From positions 1-21,005 of the IMG/VR virus record IMGVR_UViG_3300030202_003349: a stretch of DNA of 21,005 nt; one strand, 5' to 3'. Made by a program: the position numbers and the translations under genes. Source of the DNA: a virus. The notes beneath the pieces were generated by a model. It made no database searches, was not told the DNA's origin, and saw nothing but the letters and a program-made list of their open reading frames with translations. Each line of letters begins with the position of its first letter. Positions within the stretch are counted from its first letter, which is position 1. Positions 7,338 to 12,201 of this stretch are shown piece by piece.

Positions 7338-7363
7338 GGGAGGTCTACGGACCTCCTTTTTTT
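7338..7363 (+). terminator. Intrinsic terminator of psbA
   Basis: GGAGGTC (7339-7345) and GACCTCC (7350-7356) form a perfect 7-bp stem with a TACG loop. Seven T residues follow (7357-7363). It lies 19 bases after the psbA stop. An extended -10 element, TGCTATAAT (7327-7335), sits immediately in front of it. Confidence 0.92.
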
Positions 7364-7368
7364 ATCTC

Positions 7369-7374
7369 TATAAT
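7369..7374 (+). promoter_or_regulatory. Possible -10 box for the 7386 gene and psbD
   Basis: TATAAT at 7369-7374 is a perfect -10 hexamer, 11 bases before the next ATG. No -35 box is visible at a suitable distance, and the leader would be only about 5 bases. The extended -10 at 7327-7335 is an alternative start for the same transcript. Confidence 0.3.
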
Positions 7375-7385
7375 TGTAAAGTTTT

Positions 7386-7616
7386 ATGCACGGCAGTTTA
7401 GATCCAGAAGAGAAAGTATTACCTGATTGGTTTGCTCAGACTTCTGATATGCCTTACGATAGGCATGAATACCGATTTATCTTTTCTAACCAAGAGAGTA
7501 TAATCTTTAAGAGTTATGAAGAGGTAATGGAACAATGGTTCAACACTCCACCACTCTTCAAATCACATGTGGAAGTGCTTGATACAAAGAAAAAAACAAA
7601 TGGAGGTTTTAAATAA
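7386..7616 (+). CDS. Small hypothetical protein between psbA and psbD
   Basis: This 76-residue soluble protein lies between the psbA terminator and psbD and ends 2 bases before the psbD start. The composition is ordinary and rich in aromatic and acidic residues ([38 protein letters not shown]), with a short basic tail. There is no signal peptide, membrane helix or recognised motif. Its last codons contain GGAGG (7602-7606), the likely ribosome-binding site of psbD, which supports co-transcription. I do not recognise the family or function. Its fixed place next to psbD suggests it belongs to the photosynthesis block. Confidence 0.7.
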   Translation: MHGSLDPEEKVLPDWFAQTSDMPYDRHEYRFIFSNQESIIFKSYEEVMEQWFNTPPLFKSHVEVLDTKKKTNGGFK

Positions 7617-7618
7617 TC

Positions 7619-8674
7619 ATGGTCGCATCAACTTTAACTCAACAAAGGAGGGGATGGTTTGATATCCTGGATGATTGGCTTAAACGCGATAGGTTCGTTT
7701 TTGTGGGCTGGTCTGGTATTCTGCTCTTCCCTACAGCTTATCTTGCTCTTGGCGGGTGGCTTACTGGGACAACGTTTGTCACCAGCTGGTACACCCACGG
7801 TCTGGCAAGTTCGTATCTTGAGGGCGCGAATTTCCTTACAGCAGCAGTTTCGACTCCTGCTGACGCTATGGGTCATAGTCTTCTTCTTCTCTGGGGTCCT
7901 GAGGCTCAAGGCAGTTTCGTCCGTTGGGTCCAACTCGGTGGACTCTGGCCTTTCGTCGCGCTACACGGTGCATTCGCTCTCATAGGTTTCATGCTCAGGC
8001 AGTTTGAAATCGCTCGTCTCGTCGGAATTAGACCCTACAATGCTATTGCTTTCTCTGGTCCTATTGCTGTCTTTTGCAGCGTCTTTCTCTTATATCCTCT
8101 GGGACAGTCGTCCTGGTTCTTCGCGCCATCGTTTGGGGTTGCCGCTATTTTCCGCTTCTTACTTTTCCTCCAGGGATTCCATAACTGGACGCTCAACCCG
8201 TTCCACATGATGGGTGTCGCCGGTATCCTTGGTGGTGCTCTGCTCTGTGCCATTCACGGTGCTACTGTAGAGAACACACTGTTTGAGGATGGAGAACAGG
8301 CAAACACATTCAAAGCATTTGAACCAACTCAAGAAGAAGAAACCTATTCGATGGTTACTGCCAATCGTTTCTGGTCACAGATTTTCGGTGTTGCTTTCAG
8401 TAACAAGCGTTGGTTGCACTTCTTTATGTTGTTCGTACCTGTGATGGGTCTCTGGACTTCATCAATTGGTATCATTGGACTTGCTCTTAACCTTCGTGCT
8501 TACGACTTCGTATCACAAGAAATTAGAGCAGCAGAAGATCCTGAGTTTGAAACGTTCTATACTAAGAACATTCTACTCAATGAAGGTCTCCGTGCTTGGA
8601 TGGCACCTGCCGACCAACCACATGAGAACTTTGTATTCCCTGAAGAAGTATTACCAAGGGGTAACGCTCTGTGA
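7619..8674 (+). CDS. psbD: Photosystem II reaction-centre protein D2
   Basis: This 351-residue protein is full-length D2, the partner of D1 in the photosystem II core. The numbering runs one residue short of the common 352-residue forms. The redox-active tyrosine YD is Tyr159 (in [13 protein letters not shown]). Its neighbour His is H188 (LQGFHNW) and the P680 chlorophyll ligand His is H196 (NPFHMMG). The protein begins typically ([24 protein letters not shown]) and ends in the usual [17 protein letters not shown] sits 12 bases before the ATG. The stop TGA is embedded in the GTG start of the next gene (GTGA), so expression of the following small membrane proteins is likely coupled to D2 translation. 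Like psbA, it is richer in G and C than the flanking phage genes. Confidence 0.99.
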   Translation: MVASTLTQQRRGWFDILDDWLKRDRFVFVGWSGILLFPTAYLALGGWLTGTTFVTSWYTHGLASSYLEGANFLTAAVSTPADAMGHSLLLLWGPEAQGSFVRWVQLGGLWPFVALHGAFALIGFMLRQFEIARLVGIRPYNAIAFSGPIAVFCSVFLLYPLGQSSWFFAPSFGVAAIFRFLLFLQGFHNWTLNPFHMMGVAGILGGALLCAIHGATVENTLFEDGEQANTFKAFEPTQEEETYSMVTANRFWSQIFGVAFSNKRWLHFFMLFVPVMGLWTSSIGIIGLALNLRAYDFVSQEIRAAEDPEFETFYTKNILLNEGLRAWMAPADQPHENFVFPEEVLPRGNAL

Positions 8675-9099
8675 TAAACTCTTTCGGGTTCCTCGCACTC
8701 CGACTCTGTGTCGGGGTGCTTCTTATCCATCATGGATATGAAAAATTAAACGACATTGAGAACTTTGCAAATGCATTCGTAAGACCACTGCATTTACCAT
8801 TCCCAATCTTCTTGTCCTACATTGCTGCTTTCTCTGAGATTGCCGGTAGTTGGGCATTGATTGTAGGAGTTGGTGCTAGACTTGGTGCTCTCTCAATCGT
8901 AGGCACCATGTCGATTGCTATCTATCATGCAGTTATGACTAGTGGATTCAACATCTATCTGTTAGAACTCTTAGGTCTGTATTGGGGTGGAGCAATTTGT
9001 GTCTTACTATGTGGACCCGGAATGTTCTCGGTAGATCATTTAATTAAGACTAGATACGGTACAGTATTAAAAGAAAACTTCGATCTCATGGGGTCCTAA
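8671..9099 (+). CDS. DoxX-family membrane protein, GTG start
   Basis: This 142-residue hydrophobic protein has four predicted membrane helices (about residues 4-20, 45-65, 68-90 and 97-118). It begins with the DoxX pattern: [18 protein letters not shown], then ENFANAF and a helix with [14 protein letters not shown]. DoxX/DoxD proteins are small membrane subunits linked to quinone-dependent oxidation and redox stress in other bacteria. The start is GTG at 8671, overlapping the psbD stop by four bases; the first downstream ATG would remove much of the DoxX fold, so GTG is preferred. The position directly behind psbD suggests action in the thylakoid or cell membrane alongside photosystem II, but the reaction is unknown. 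The next gene starts at its stop codon (TAATG). Confidence 0.8.
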   Translation: MINSFGFLALRLCVGVLLIHHGYEKLNDIENFANAFVRPLHLPFPIFLSYIAAFSEIAGSWALIVGVGARLGALSIVGTMSIAIYHAVMTSGFNIYLLELLGLYWGGAICVLLCGPGMFSVDHLIKTRYGTVLKENFDLMGS

Positions 9100-9335
9100 T
9101 GCTAATCGGATTACTCTACTTTGCTTGTTTATTTGGTATTGGTGGAGCAGCATTTGCACTGATGTATAGGAACATTCAATCCATCAGTGAAATGAACAGA
9201 CCAACCATAACCAGAAGGCATCCAGAAGCACCAGAACCTGGTGAAGAAGTAATGTATGTGGATGTCTCTGGTATGAATAGTCAAGACTTCAACGATCAAA
9301 AACAAAGATTAGAAAAATTATTTGAAGAACAATGA
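9099..9335 (+). CDS. Small single-span membrane protein of the psbD operon
   Basis: This 78-residue protein has an N-terminal membrane helix (about residues 2-24, with GLLYFACLFGIGGAAFALMY). A polar tail follows, holding NRPTITRRHPEAPEPGEE, a short predicted strand (VMYVDVSG) and a charged C-terminal helix (QKQRLEKLFEEQ). The helix at the extreme N-terminus with a basic residue after it suggests anchoring with the tail in the cytoplasm. It is coupled to both neighbours: TAATG with the DoxX gene and ATGA with the PsbN-like gene. I do not recognise the family from a characterised protein. The context points to a role in the membrane with D2. Confidence 0.75.
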   Translation: MLIGLLYFACLFGIGGAAFALMYRNIQSISEMNRPTITRRHPEAPEPGEEVMYVDVSGMNSQDFNDQKQRLEKLFEEQ

Positions 9336-9445
9336 TTGCTGGAATTAGTTTATCAGTCCTTGCACTGACATTATATGGTATCTACCTAGGGTTTGGTCCT
9401 CCTTCTAAAGGACTAGACGATCCATTTGATGATCACGAAGACTAA
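9332..9445 (+). CDS. psbN: PsbN-like small membrane protein
   Basis: This 37-residue frame has one membrane helix (about residues 3-19) followed by YLGFGPPSKGLDDPFDDHED. That tail matches the conserved end of cyanobacterial and plastid PsbN, which reads approximately TAFGpPSxxLrDPFeeHeD. PsbN is not a stable photosystem II subunit; in chloroplasts it is needed for assembly and repair of the reaction centre, which suits a phage that supplies D1 and D2. It is slightly shorter than host PsbN (about 43 residues), lacking N-terminal residues. The ATG overlaps the preceding stop (ATGA), and the stop overlaps the next start (TAATG). I read this frame directly because it is very short; the tail motif makes the assignment fairly strong. 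Confidence 0.8.
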   Translation: MIAGISLSVLALTLYGIYLGFGPPSKGLDDPFDDHED

Positions 9446-9573
9446 TGTCGGATCATTCACATCAGGAACCAAACGGTGAGAGTACCACACTGAAAGAGTT
9501 GATAATTGGTTGTGCAGTAGTATTTGCATTCACCCTTATCTGCTTCTTGATAATGCTTGCAGGGATGCTCTGA
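9445..9573 (+). CDS. 42-residue single-span membrane protein, last of the psbD operon
   Basis: The frame starts with TAATG overlap with the PsbN-like gene and ends 13 bases before a terminator hairpin. The N-terminal 17 residues are polar (MSDHSHQEPNGESTTLK) and the rest is one long hydrophobic helix (ELIIGCAVVFAFTLICFLIM). This layout, a short polar N-terminus plus one helix, is typical of small photosystem and cytochrome subunits, but no specific family matches by eye. A role in membrane complex assembly is a guess from position. The overlap pattern and clean membrane profile support it being real. Confidence 0.65.
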   Translation: MSDHSHQEPNGESTTLKELIIGCAVVFAFTLICFLIMLAGML

Positions 9574-9585
9574 ATATGTTATACT
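9557..9585 (+). promoter_or_regulatory. Extended -10 promoter abutting the psbD-operon terminator
   Basis: TGTTATACT (9577-9585) is an extended -10 element. A weak -35-like TTGCAG lies at 9557-9562 with 17-base spacing. The predicted start is about 9592, inside the terminator hairpin, so a new transcript would lack the 5' arm of that hairpin and could run into the gene at 9611. Confidence 0.4.
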
Positions 9586-9609
9586 AGGGGGAGTTGATCC
9601 CCCTTTTTT
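9586..9609 (+). terminator. Intrinsic terminator of the psbD operon
   Basis: GGGGGA (9587-9592) pairs with TCCCCC (9598-9603) across a GTTGA loop, extended by A9586-T9604. Six T residues follow (9604-9609). It ends the psbD-DoxX-PsbN-like run, 13 bases after the last stop and one base before the next ATG. Confidence 0.9.
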
Positions 9610-9610
9610 A

Positions 9611-9916
9611 ATGGCTGCTAAGAAAAAAGAGTATGTCGATGTTGTCCTGCCTACCTCTGGCGACGGTGTTGAGTATGAAGTAATTAGTCGTCAGGTCACT
9701 GAGAACGCACACCGTCAATGGCCTGACGTTAAGGCAGACCCTTACGATGAGATCCTAGAGCAGAGGAAGAAAATCTGCCACGGTAATCCTGAAGAAGTAT
9801 TTGAAACATATGAGACGGTAAGGTATCGTAGATATTATCCAGTTCCTGACCCTGTTGCTCCTGTCGAAGTAAAGGTTGAAAAGAAGGTGGAGAAAGAACA
9901 GAAAGTTGAAGCATGA
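9611..9916 (+). CDS. Hypothetical protein with a charged Val/Glu/Lys tail
   Basis: This 101-residue soluble protein starts at the ATG just after the terminator's T-run; an in-frame ATG at 9557 would run back through the hairpin and is unlikely. The N-terminus is basic (MAAKKKEYVDVVLP). The middle holds HRQWPDVKADPYDEILEQRKK and an aromatic run (YETVRYRRYYPVPDP). The last 20 residues are low-complexity Val, Glu and Lys. No known domain is visible and there is no signal peptide or membrane segment. There is no usable Shine-Dalgarno sequence because the terminator occupies that place. Function unknown. Confidence 0.65.
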   Translation: MAAKKKEYVDVVLPTSGDGVEYEVISRQVTENAHRQWPDVKADPYDEILEQRKKICHGNPEEVFETYETVRYRRYYPVPDPVAPVEVKVEKKVEKEQKVEA

Positions 9917-9944
9917 CACGCTTTGATTTCCTAACAAAATATAC

Positions 9945-9972
9945 TTAAAGTTATTCTTTTTCATGCTATATA
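9945..9972 (+). promoter_or_regulatory. Possible promoter of plastocyanin
   Basis: TGCTATATA (9964-9972) reads as an extended -10, with a weak TTAAAG (9945-9950) 16 bases upstream. The same stretch, TATATAAAAG, also partly resembles the late box. The leader to the ATG at 9993 would be about 14 bases. Confidence 0.35.
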
Positions 9973-9992
9973 AAAGCAGTTGCGTAAACTCA

Positions 9993-10316
9993 ATGAAGTT
10001 TATTTTCGCACTTGTTGCTACACTTTTTCTTGCTGCTCCCGCATGGGCAGTAGATGTAACGATGGGTTCAAATGGAAGTTTAGTTTTTGATCCTGCAGAA
10101 GTTACTATTTCTGCTGGTGAAATAGTCCACTTTGAAAATAATATGTTACCTCCACATAATATTATTGTGGAGGGTCGTCCAGACTTATCAAGAGAATCTT
10201 TAATGTTTTCTCCTGGTGAATCACAAGACATCAAATTTGTTGATGCTGGTGAGTACACTTATTGGTGTGGTCCACACAAAGGTGCGGGTATGATTGGCAC
10301 TGTGCATGTAGAATGA
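9993..10316 (+). CDS. petE: Plastocyanin (type-1 copper electron carrier)
   Basis: This 107-residue precursor begins with a signal peptide (MKFIFALVATLFLAAPAWA, cleavage expected after A19) that would send it to the lumen or periplasm. The mature part is a cupredoxin with all four type-1 copper ligands: H55 (PPHN), C92, H95 and M100 (WCGPHKGAGM), spaced Cx2Hx4M as in plastocyanin. Plastocyanin carries electrons from cytochrome b6f to photosystem I. The mature length, about 88 residues, is shorter than the usual 97-105, with the shortening between the first His and the Cys. The residue before the Cys is Trp where hosts usually have Tyr. I chose the second ATG (9993) because it gives a textbook signal peptide; the ATG at 9963 adds ten residues that do not fit. 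Confidence 0.93.
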   Translation: MKFIFALVATLFLAAPAWAVDVTMGSNGSLVFDPAEVTISAGEIVHFENNMLPPHNIIVEGRPDLSRESLMFSPGESQDIKFVDAGEYTYWCGPHKGAGMIGTVHVE

Positions 10317-10325
10317 GGAGGATGT

Positions 10326-10466
10326 ATGGCACGCTGGTTGAATAAATTAAAAGAATGGGATAAGAGAATGATAGTCAGATTTCAGGATAAGTTTAACCTG
10401 ACTGATTATCAAATGCTTTGTCTTGCATTTGCAAAAGGATTCATTATTGGAGCAATTCTATTATGA
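10326..10466 (+). CDS. 46-residue hypothetical protein after plastocyanin
   Basis: This frame starts 9 bases after the plastocyanin stop with a strong GAGGAGG just upstream, and its stop shares ATGA with the next gene. The N-terminal half is a basic amphipathic helix (MARWLNKLKEWDKRMIVRFQ) and the C-terminal half is hydrophobic (CLAFAKGFIIGAILL), probably one short membrane segment. It does not carry the ExxNGRxAM motif of high-light-inducible proteins. I do not recognise it. The strong ribosome-binding site and coupling make it likely to be real. Confidence 0.65.
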   Translation: MARWLNKLKEWDKRMIVRFQDKFNLTDYQMLCLAFAKGFIIGAILL

Positions 10467-10669
10467 GACGTGAAATGTTAGAGGCTCTCAAGGCACTTGC
10501 CATTGGGAATATCAAAAAATCAAAAATGAATATTGAAGTTTATCTTTCCAATCCTGTTGGTATTGGTGAACATCCCGATGTTCTTGGTGCTATTCAAGAT
10601 CAAATTGATTTGATTGCAAAAGAGGAGGAGCGTTTGGAAGTTATTGAAAAATACTTTATTGACAAATAG
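10463..10669 (+). CDS. Small conserved marine-myovirus-type hypothetical protein
   Basis: This 68-residue protein starts at the ATG that overlaps the preceding stop. Its centre, NPVGIGEHPDVLGAIQDQID, flanked by two charged helices (REMLEALKALAIGNIKKSK and LIAKEEERLEVIEKYF), is a layout I associate with small conserved proteins of T4-like marine phages. It is probably an all-helical soluble protein. The role is not known to me. Its 3' end overlaps the -35 box of the next promoter. Confidence 0.75.
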   Translation: MRREMLEALKALAIGNIKKSKMNIEVYLSNPVGIGEHPDVLGAIQDQIDLIAKEEERLEVIEKYFIDK

Positions 10670-10687
10670 TCAAATGTCTTATATAAT
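10659..10687 (+). promoter_or_regulatory. Perfect-consensus sigma70 promoter
   Basis: TTGACA (10659-10664) and TATAAT (10682-10687) are both exact consensus hexamers with exactly 17 bases between them. There is no late box. It reads out of the end of the previous gene toward the ATG at 10712 and is expected to be used by the host polymerase early in infection. Confidence 0.9.
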
Positions 10688-10711
10688 TCATCATATGAGG
10701 GACCAACAATC

Positions 10712-10930
10712 ATGAAACTATTAACTCTAGAAGACTATCAAAAGGCAGGTGAAACATTCTGGCCTAAGTATTGGTACGTTGCCAAAGAACTTGGTGAAGA
10801 TGCAAAACCTGAAGAGATTATCAAAGTTATGGAAGCAGTTGGTGCTGTTGCATTGAAACTTGCACTGGAAGAAAAAGACGGACCATTTGGTTTCAATAAA
10901 AAAAAGGGTGAAGATGGGGAGGAAGAATAA
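10712..10930 (+). CDS. Small hypothetical protein, probable early gene
   Basis: This 72-residue soluble protein starts about 19 bases after the predicted start site of the perfect sigma70 promoter, with GAGGGA as a plausible ribosome-binding site. It is helical and charged (KPEEIIKVMEAVGAVALKLALEE) with an extremely acidic tail (GEDGEEE). Its stop is shared with the start of the Phd-like gene (TAATG). No family is recognised. An early promoter and the antitoxin-like partner suggest a host-takeover role, which is inference. Confidence 0.75.
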   Translation: MKLLTLEDYQKAGETFWPKYWYVAKELGEDAKPEEIIKVMEAVGAVALKLALEEKDGPFGFNKKKGEDGEEE

Positions 10931-11103
10931 TGGATGTGTTCAGTGTTGATGAAGCTCAAAAGAATTGGGACAAATTGATAGAGAGAGTTGAAAAAGGAGA
11001 ACATATTGGTATTGTAAGAGAAGATGGTAAAGCAGCAGTGATGATGCCCGCAGATGATGACCTCATACGAATATACAGGGATGCAAACAATGAGGCACAA
11101 TAA
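10930..11103 (+). CDS. Phd/YefM-type antitoxin-like protein
   Basis: This 57-residue frame reads VDEAQKNWDKLIERVEKGEHIGIVREDGKAAVMMPADD, matching the Phd/YefM antitoxin fold: a helix beginning SVDEA, the VExGExIxIxRxGKxxAVL strand pair, and a loss of pattern after the second strand. In type II systems this fold binds DNA as a dimer and uses a disordered C-terminal tail to block a Doc or YoeB toxin. Here the tail is short and no toxin gene follows; a tRNA begins 10 bases later. The upstream partner at 10712 does not look like Doc or YoeB. It may act as a stand-alone repressor or neutralise a host toxin. It is too short to be obvious in routine ORF calls. Confidence 0.72.
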   Translation: MDVFSVDEAQKNWDKLIERVEKGEHIGIVREDGKAAVMMPADDDLIRIYRDANNEAQ

Positions 11104-11112
11104 TTCATCTAC

Positions 11113-11184
11113 GGGACTATCGCATATTGGTTAATGCCCACTGCTTATAACGGTGTGAACTGGGTTCAATTCCCAGTAGTCCTA
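11113..11184 (+). tRNA. tRNA with UAU anticodon (Ile, AUA codon)
   Basis: The fold is a full cloverleaf of 72 bases. The acceptor GGGACTA pairs with TAGTCCT (one G-U at the end), and the discriminator is A. The D stem is GCAT/ATGC with GG in the loop. The anticodon stem CACTG/CGGTG encloses CTTATAA, giving anticodon TAT at 11146-11148. The T arm is CTGGG-TTCAATT-CCCAG. No CCA is encoded. Read literally this decodes AUA (isoleucine). Confidence 0.88.
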
Positions 11185-11187
11185 TCT

Positions 11188-11260
11188 GCTTCCTTAGCAA
11201 TCTGGTGAATGCAGCAAACTCATAATTTGCCTAAGGTGAGTTCGATCCTCACAGGAAGCA
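11188..11260 (+). tRNA. tRNA with CAU anticodon (elongator Met or Ile2)
   Basis: The acceptor GCTTCCT pairs with AGGAAGC, with discriminator A. The D stem is short (GCA/TGC). The anticodon stem GCAAA/TTTGC holds the loop CTCATAA, anticodon CAT at 11221-11223. The T arm is GTGAG-TTCGATC-CTCAC. The paired first base rules against initiator tRNA. If C34 is modified to lysidine it would read AUA; otherwise it is elongator Met. The UAU tRNA next door makes Met somewhat more likely. Confidence 0.9.
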
Positions 11261-11270
11261 TAAGACGGGG

Positions 11271-11341
11271 AATGAGCTCGCCCGCGACGGTGCTAACCAC
11301 ACTGTGATCTAGAGAGTTGGTCACTTTCTTCTTGCTCCATT
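11271..11341 (+). other. Structured-looking gap between tRNAs, possible small RNA
   Basis: The 149 bases between the CAU and UAA tRNAs contain no ORF of note and no tRNA (no GTTCRA T-loop on either strand). AATGAGC (11271-11277) can pair with GCTCCATT (11334-11341, one bulge), enclosing a second helix: GTGCTAAC (11290-11297) with GTTGGTCAC (11316-11324, one bulge). It could be a small RNA, a decayed tRNA or a processing element. Nothing else supports it. Confidence 0.3.
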
Positions 11342-11409
11342 ACAAACTGTCAGAATGTTAGGGTTTAGAAAATGCCCCATAGCAAGCATTCGGATAAGTG
11401 TAATGCCAT

Positions 11410-11494
11410 GCGAGTATGGCGGAATCGGTAGACGCATCAGACTTAAAATCTGCTGACCATTAAGGTCGTGGGAGTTCAAGTCTCCCTACTCGCA
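11410..11494 (+). tRNA. tRNA-Leu(UAA)
   Basis: The acceptor GCGAGTA pairs with TACTCGC, discriminator A. The anticodon loop CTTAAAA carries TAA (reads UUA). A class II variable arm GACC-ATTAA-GGTC confirms leucine. The T arm is GGGAG-TTCAAGT-CTCCC. CCA is not encoded. Confidence 0.97.
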
Positions 11495-11521
11495 CTATAT
11501 AAACTGACAAGCATTTTTAAG

Positions 11522-12175
11522 ATGAAAATTTTTCTGGACACGGCAGACACAGAACTGATTCAAAAATATAATGAGACTGGTTTGATTGATGGTATCACAA
11601 CAAACCCAACTCTTATTATGAAAAGTGGTAGAGATCCTGAGGATGTCTATCAAGAAATTAAAGACATGGGCATTAGAGACATCAGCATGGAGGTTGTTGG
11701 TAGTGCCGATGAGATGATTGAAGAGGGAGTTCGTTTATTTGAGAAGTTTGGTTTCTGCTCAACCATTAAAGTTCCCATGACTCGTGATGGACTTATGGCA
11801 TGTAGTAAACTGACTGATAAGGGTATTCGTGTTAATGTGACTCTCATCTTTGCTGCTGCACAGGCAATCCTTGCTGCTCGTGCAGGTGCATATTATGTTT
11901 CTCCTTTTGTGGGTAGACTTGATGATCAATCTATCGCAGGTTTGGAGGTTGTAAGATCTATTTCTGAACTCTATCGCATTCAAGGTGCTCCCACTCAAGT
12001 TCTTTCTGCATCTATTCGTAGTGTTCAACGTGCCGTGAGGTCTTGGTATAATGGTGCTAATGTTGTAACCATGCCGCCCAGTGTATTTGAACAGATGTAT
12101 GACCACATTTTGACTGATAAAGGTCTTGAAATTTTTGATCGTGATTGTGAAACAATAAAATCTAATATTAGTTAA
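11522..12175 (+). CDS. talC: Transaldolase of the TalC type
   Basis: This 217-residue protein is a small (TalC/fructose-6-phosphate-aldolase-like) transaldolase, a single TIM barrel of the usual 210-220 residues. The start MKIFLDTAD and the block DGITTNPTLIMKSGRD are family signatures. TIKVPMT contains the Schiff-base lysine, K83. VNVTLIF, YVSPFVGRLDD and QVLSASIRS are further active-site strands. In the pentose phosphate pathway it moves a dihydroxyacetone unit between sedoheptulose 7-phosphate and glyceraldehyde 3-phosphate. In cyanophages TalC is thought to favour NADPH and ribose production for DNA synthesis. I set the start at the ATG that begins the barrel; an ATG at 11468 lies within the tRNA-Leu gene. 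TATATAAA at 11496-11503 may be part of its promoter. It is the only pentose-phosphate enzyme in this window. Confidence 0.96.
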   Translation: MKIFLDTADTELIQKYNETGLIDGITTNPTLIMKSGRDPEDVYQEIKDMGIRDISMEVVGSADEMIEEGVRLFEKFGFCSTIKVPMTRDGLMACSKLTDKGIRVNVTLIFAAAQAILAARAGAYYVSPFVGRLDDQSIAGLEVVRSISELYRIQGAPTQVLSASIRSVQRAVRSWYNGANVVTMPPSVFEQMYDHILTDKGLEIFDRDCETIKSNIS

Positions 12176-12181
12176 TAAATA
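12174..12181 (+). promoter_or_regulatory. Late-type promoter box before the HNH gene
   Basis: AATAAATA (12174-12181), one base from TATAAATA, lies 20 bases before the HNH start and overlaps the end of talC. The match is the same variant as in the ferredoxin promoter, but no second element supports it. Confidence 0.4.
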
Positions 12182-12201
12182 AATGTAAGACGCAAGTTCT
12201 T

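Noticed and set aside
10326-10466. High-light-inducible protein (hli) after plastocyanin
   Set aside because: The small protein has one hydrophobic segment but lacks the ExxNGRxAM chlorophyll-binding motif.
11265-11345. Possible fourth tRNA between the CAU and UAA tRNAs
   Set aside because: No T-loop GTTCRA, no consistent acceptor plus anticodon arms on either strand; kept only as a low-confidence structured element.
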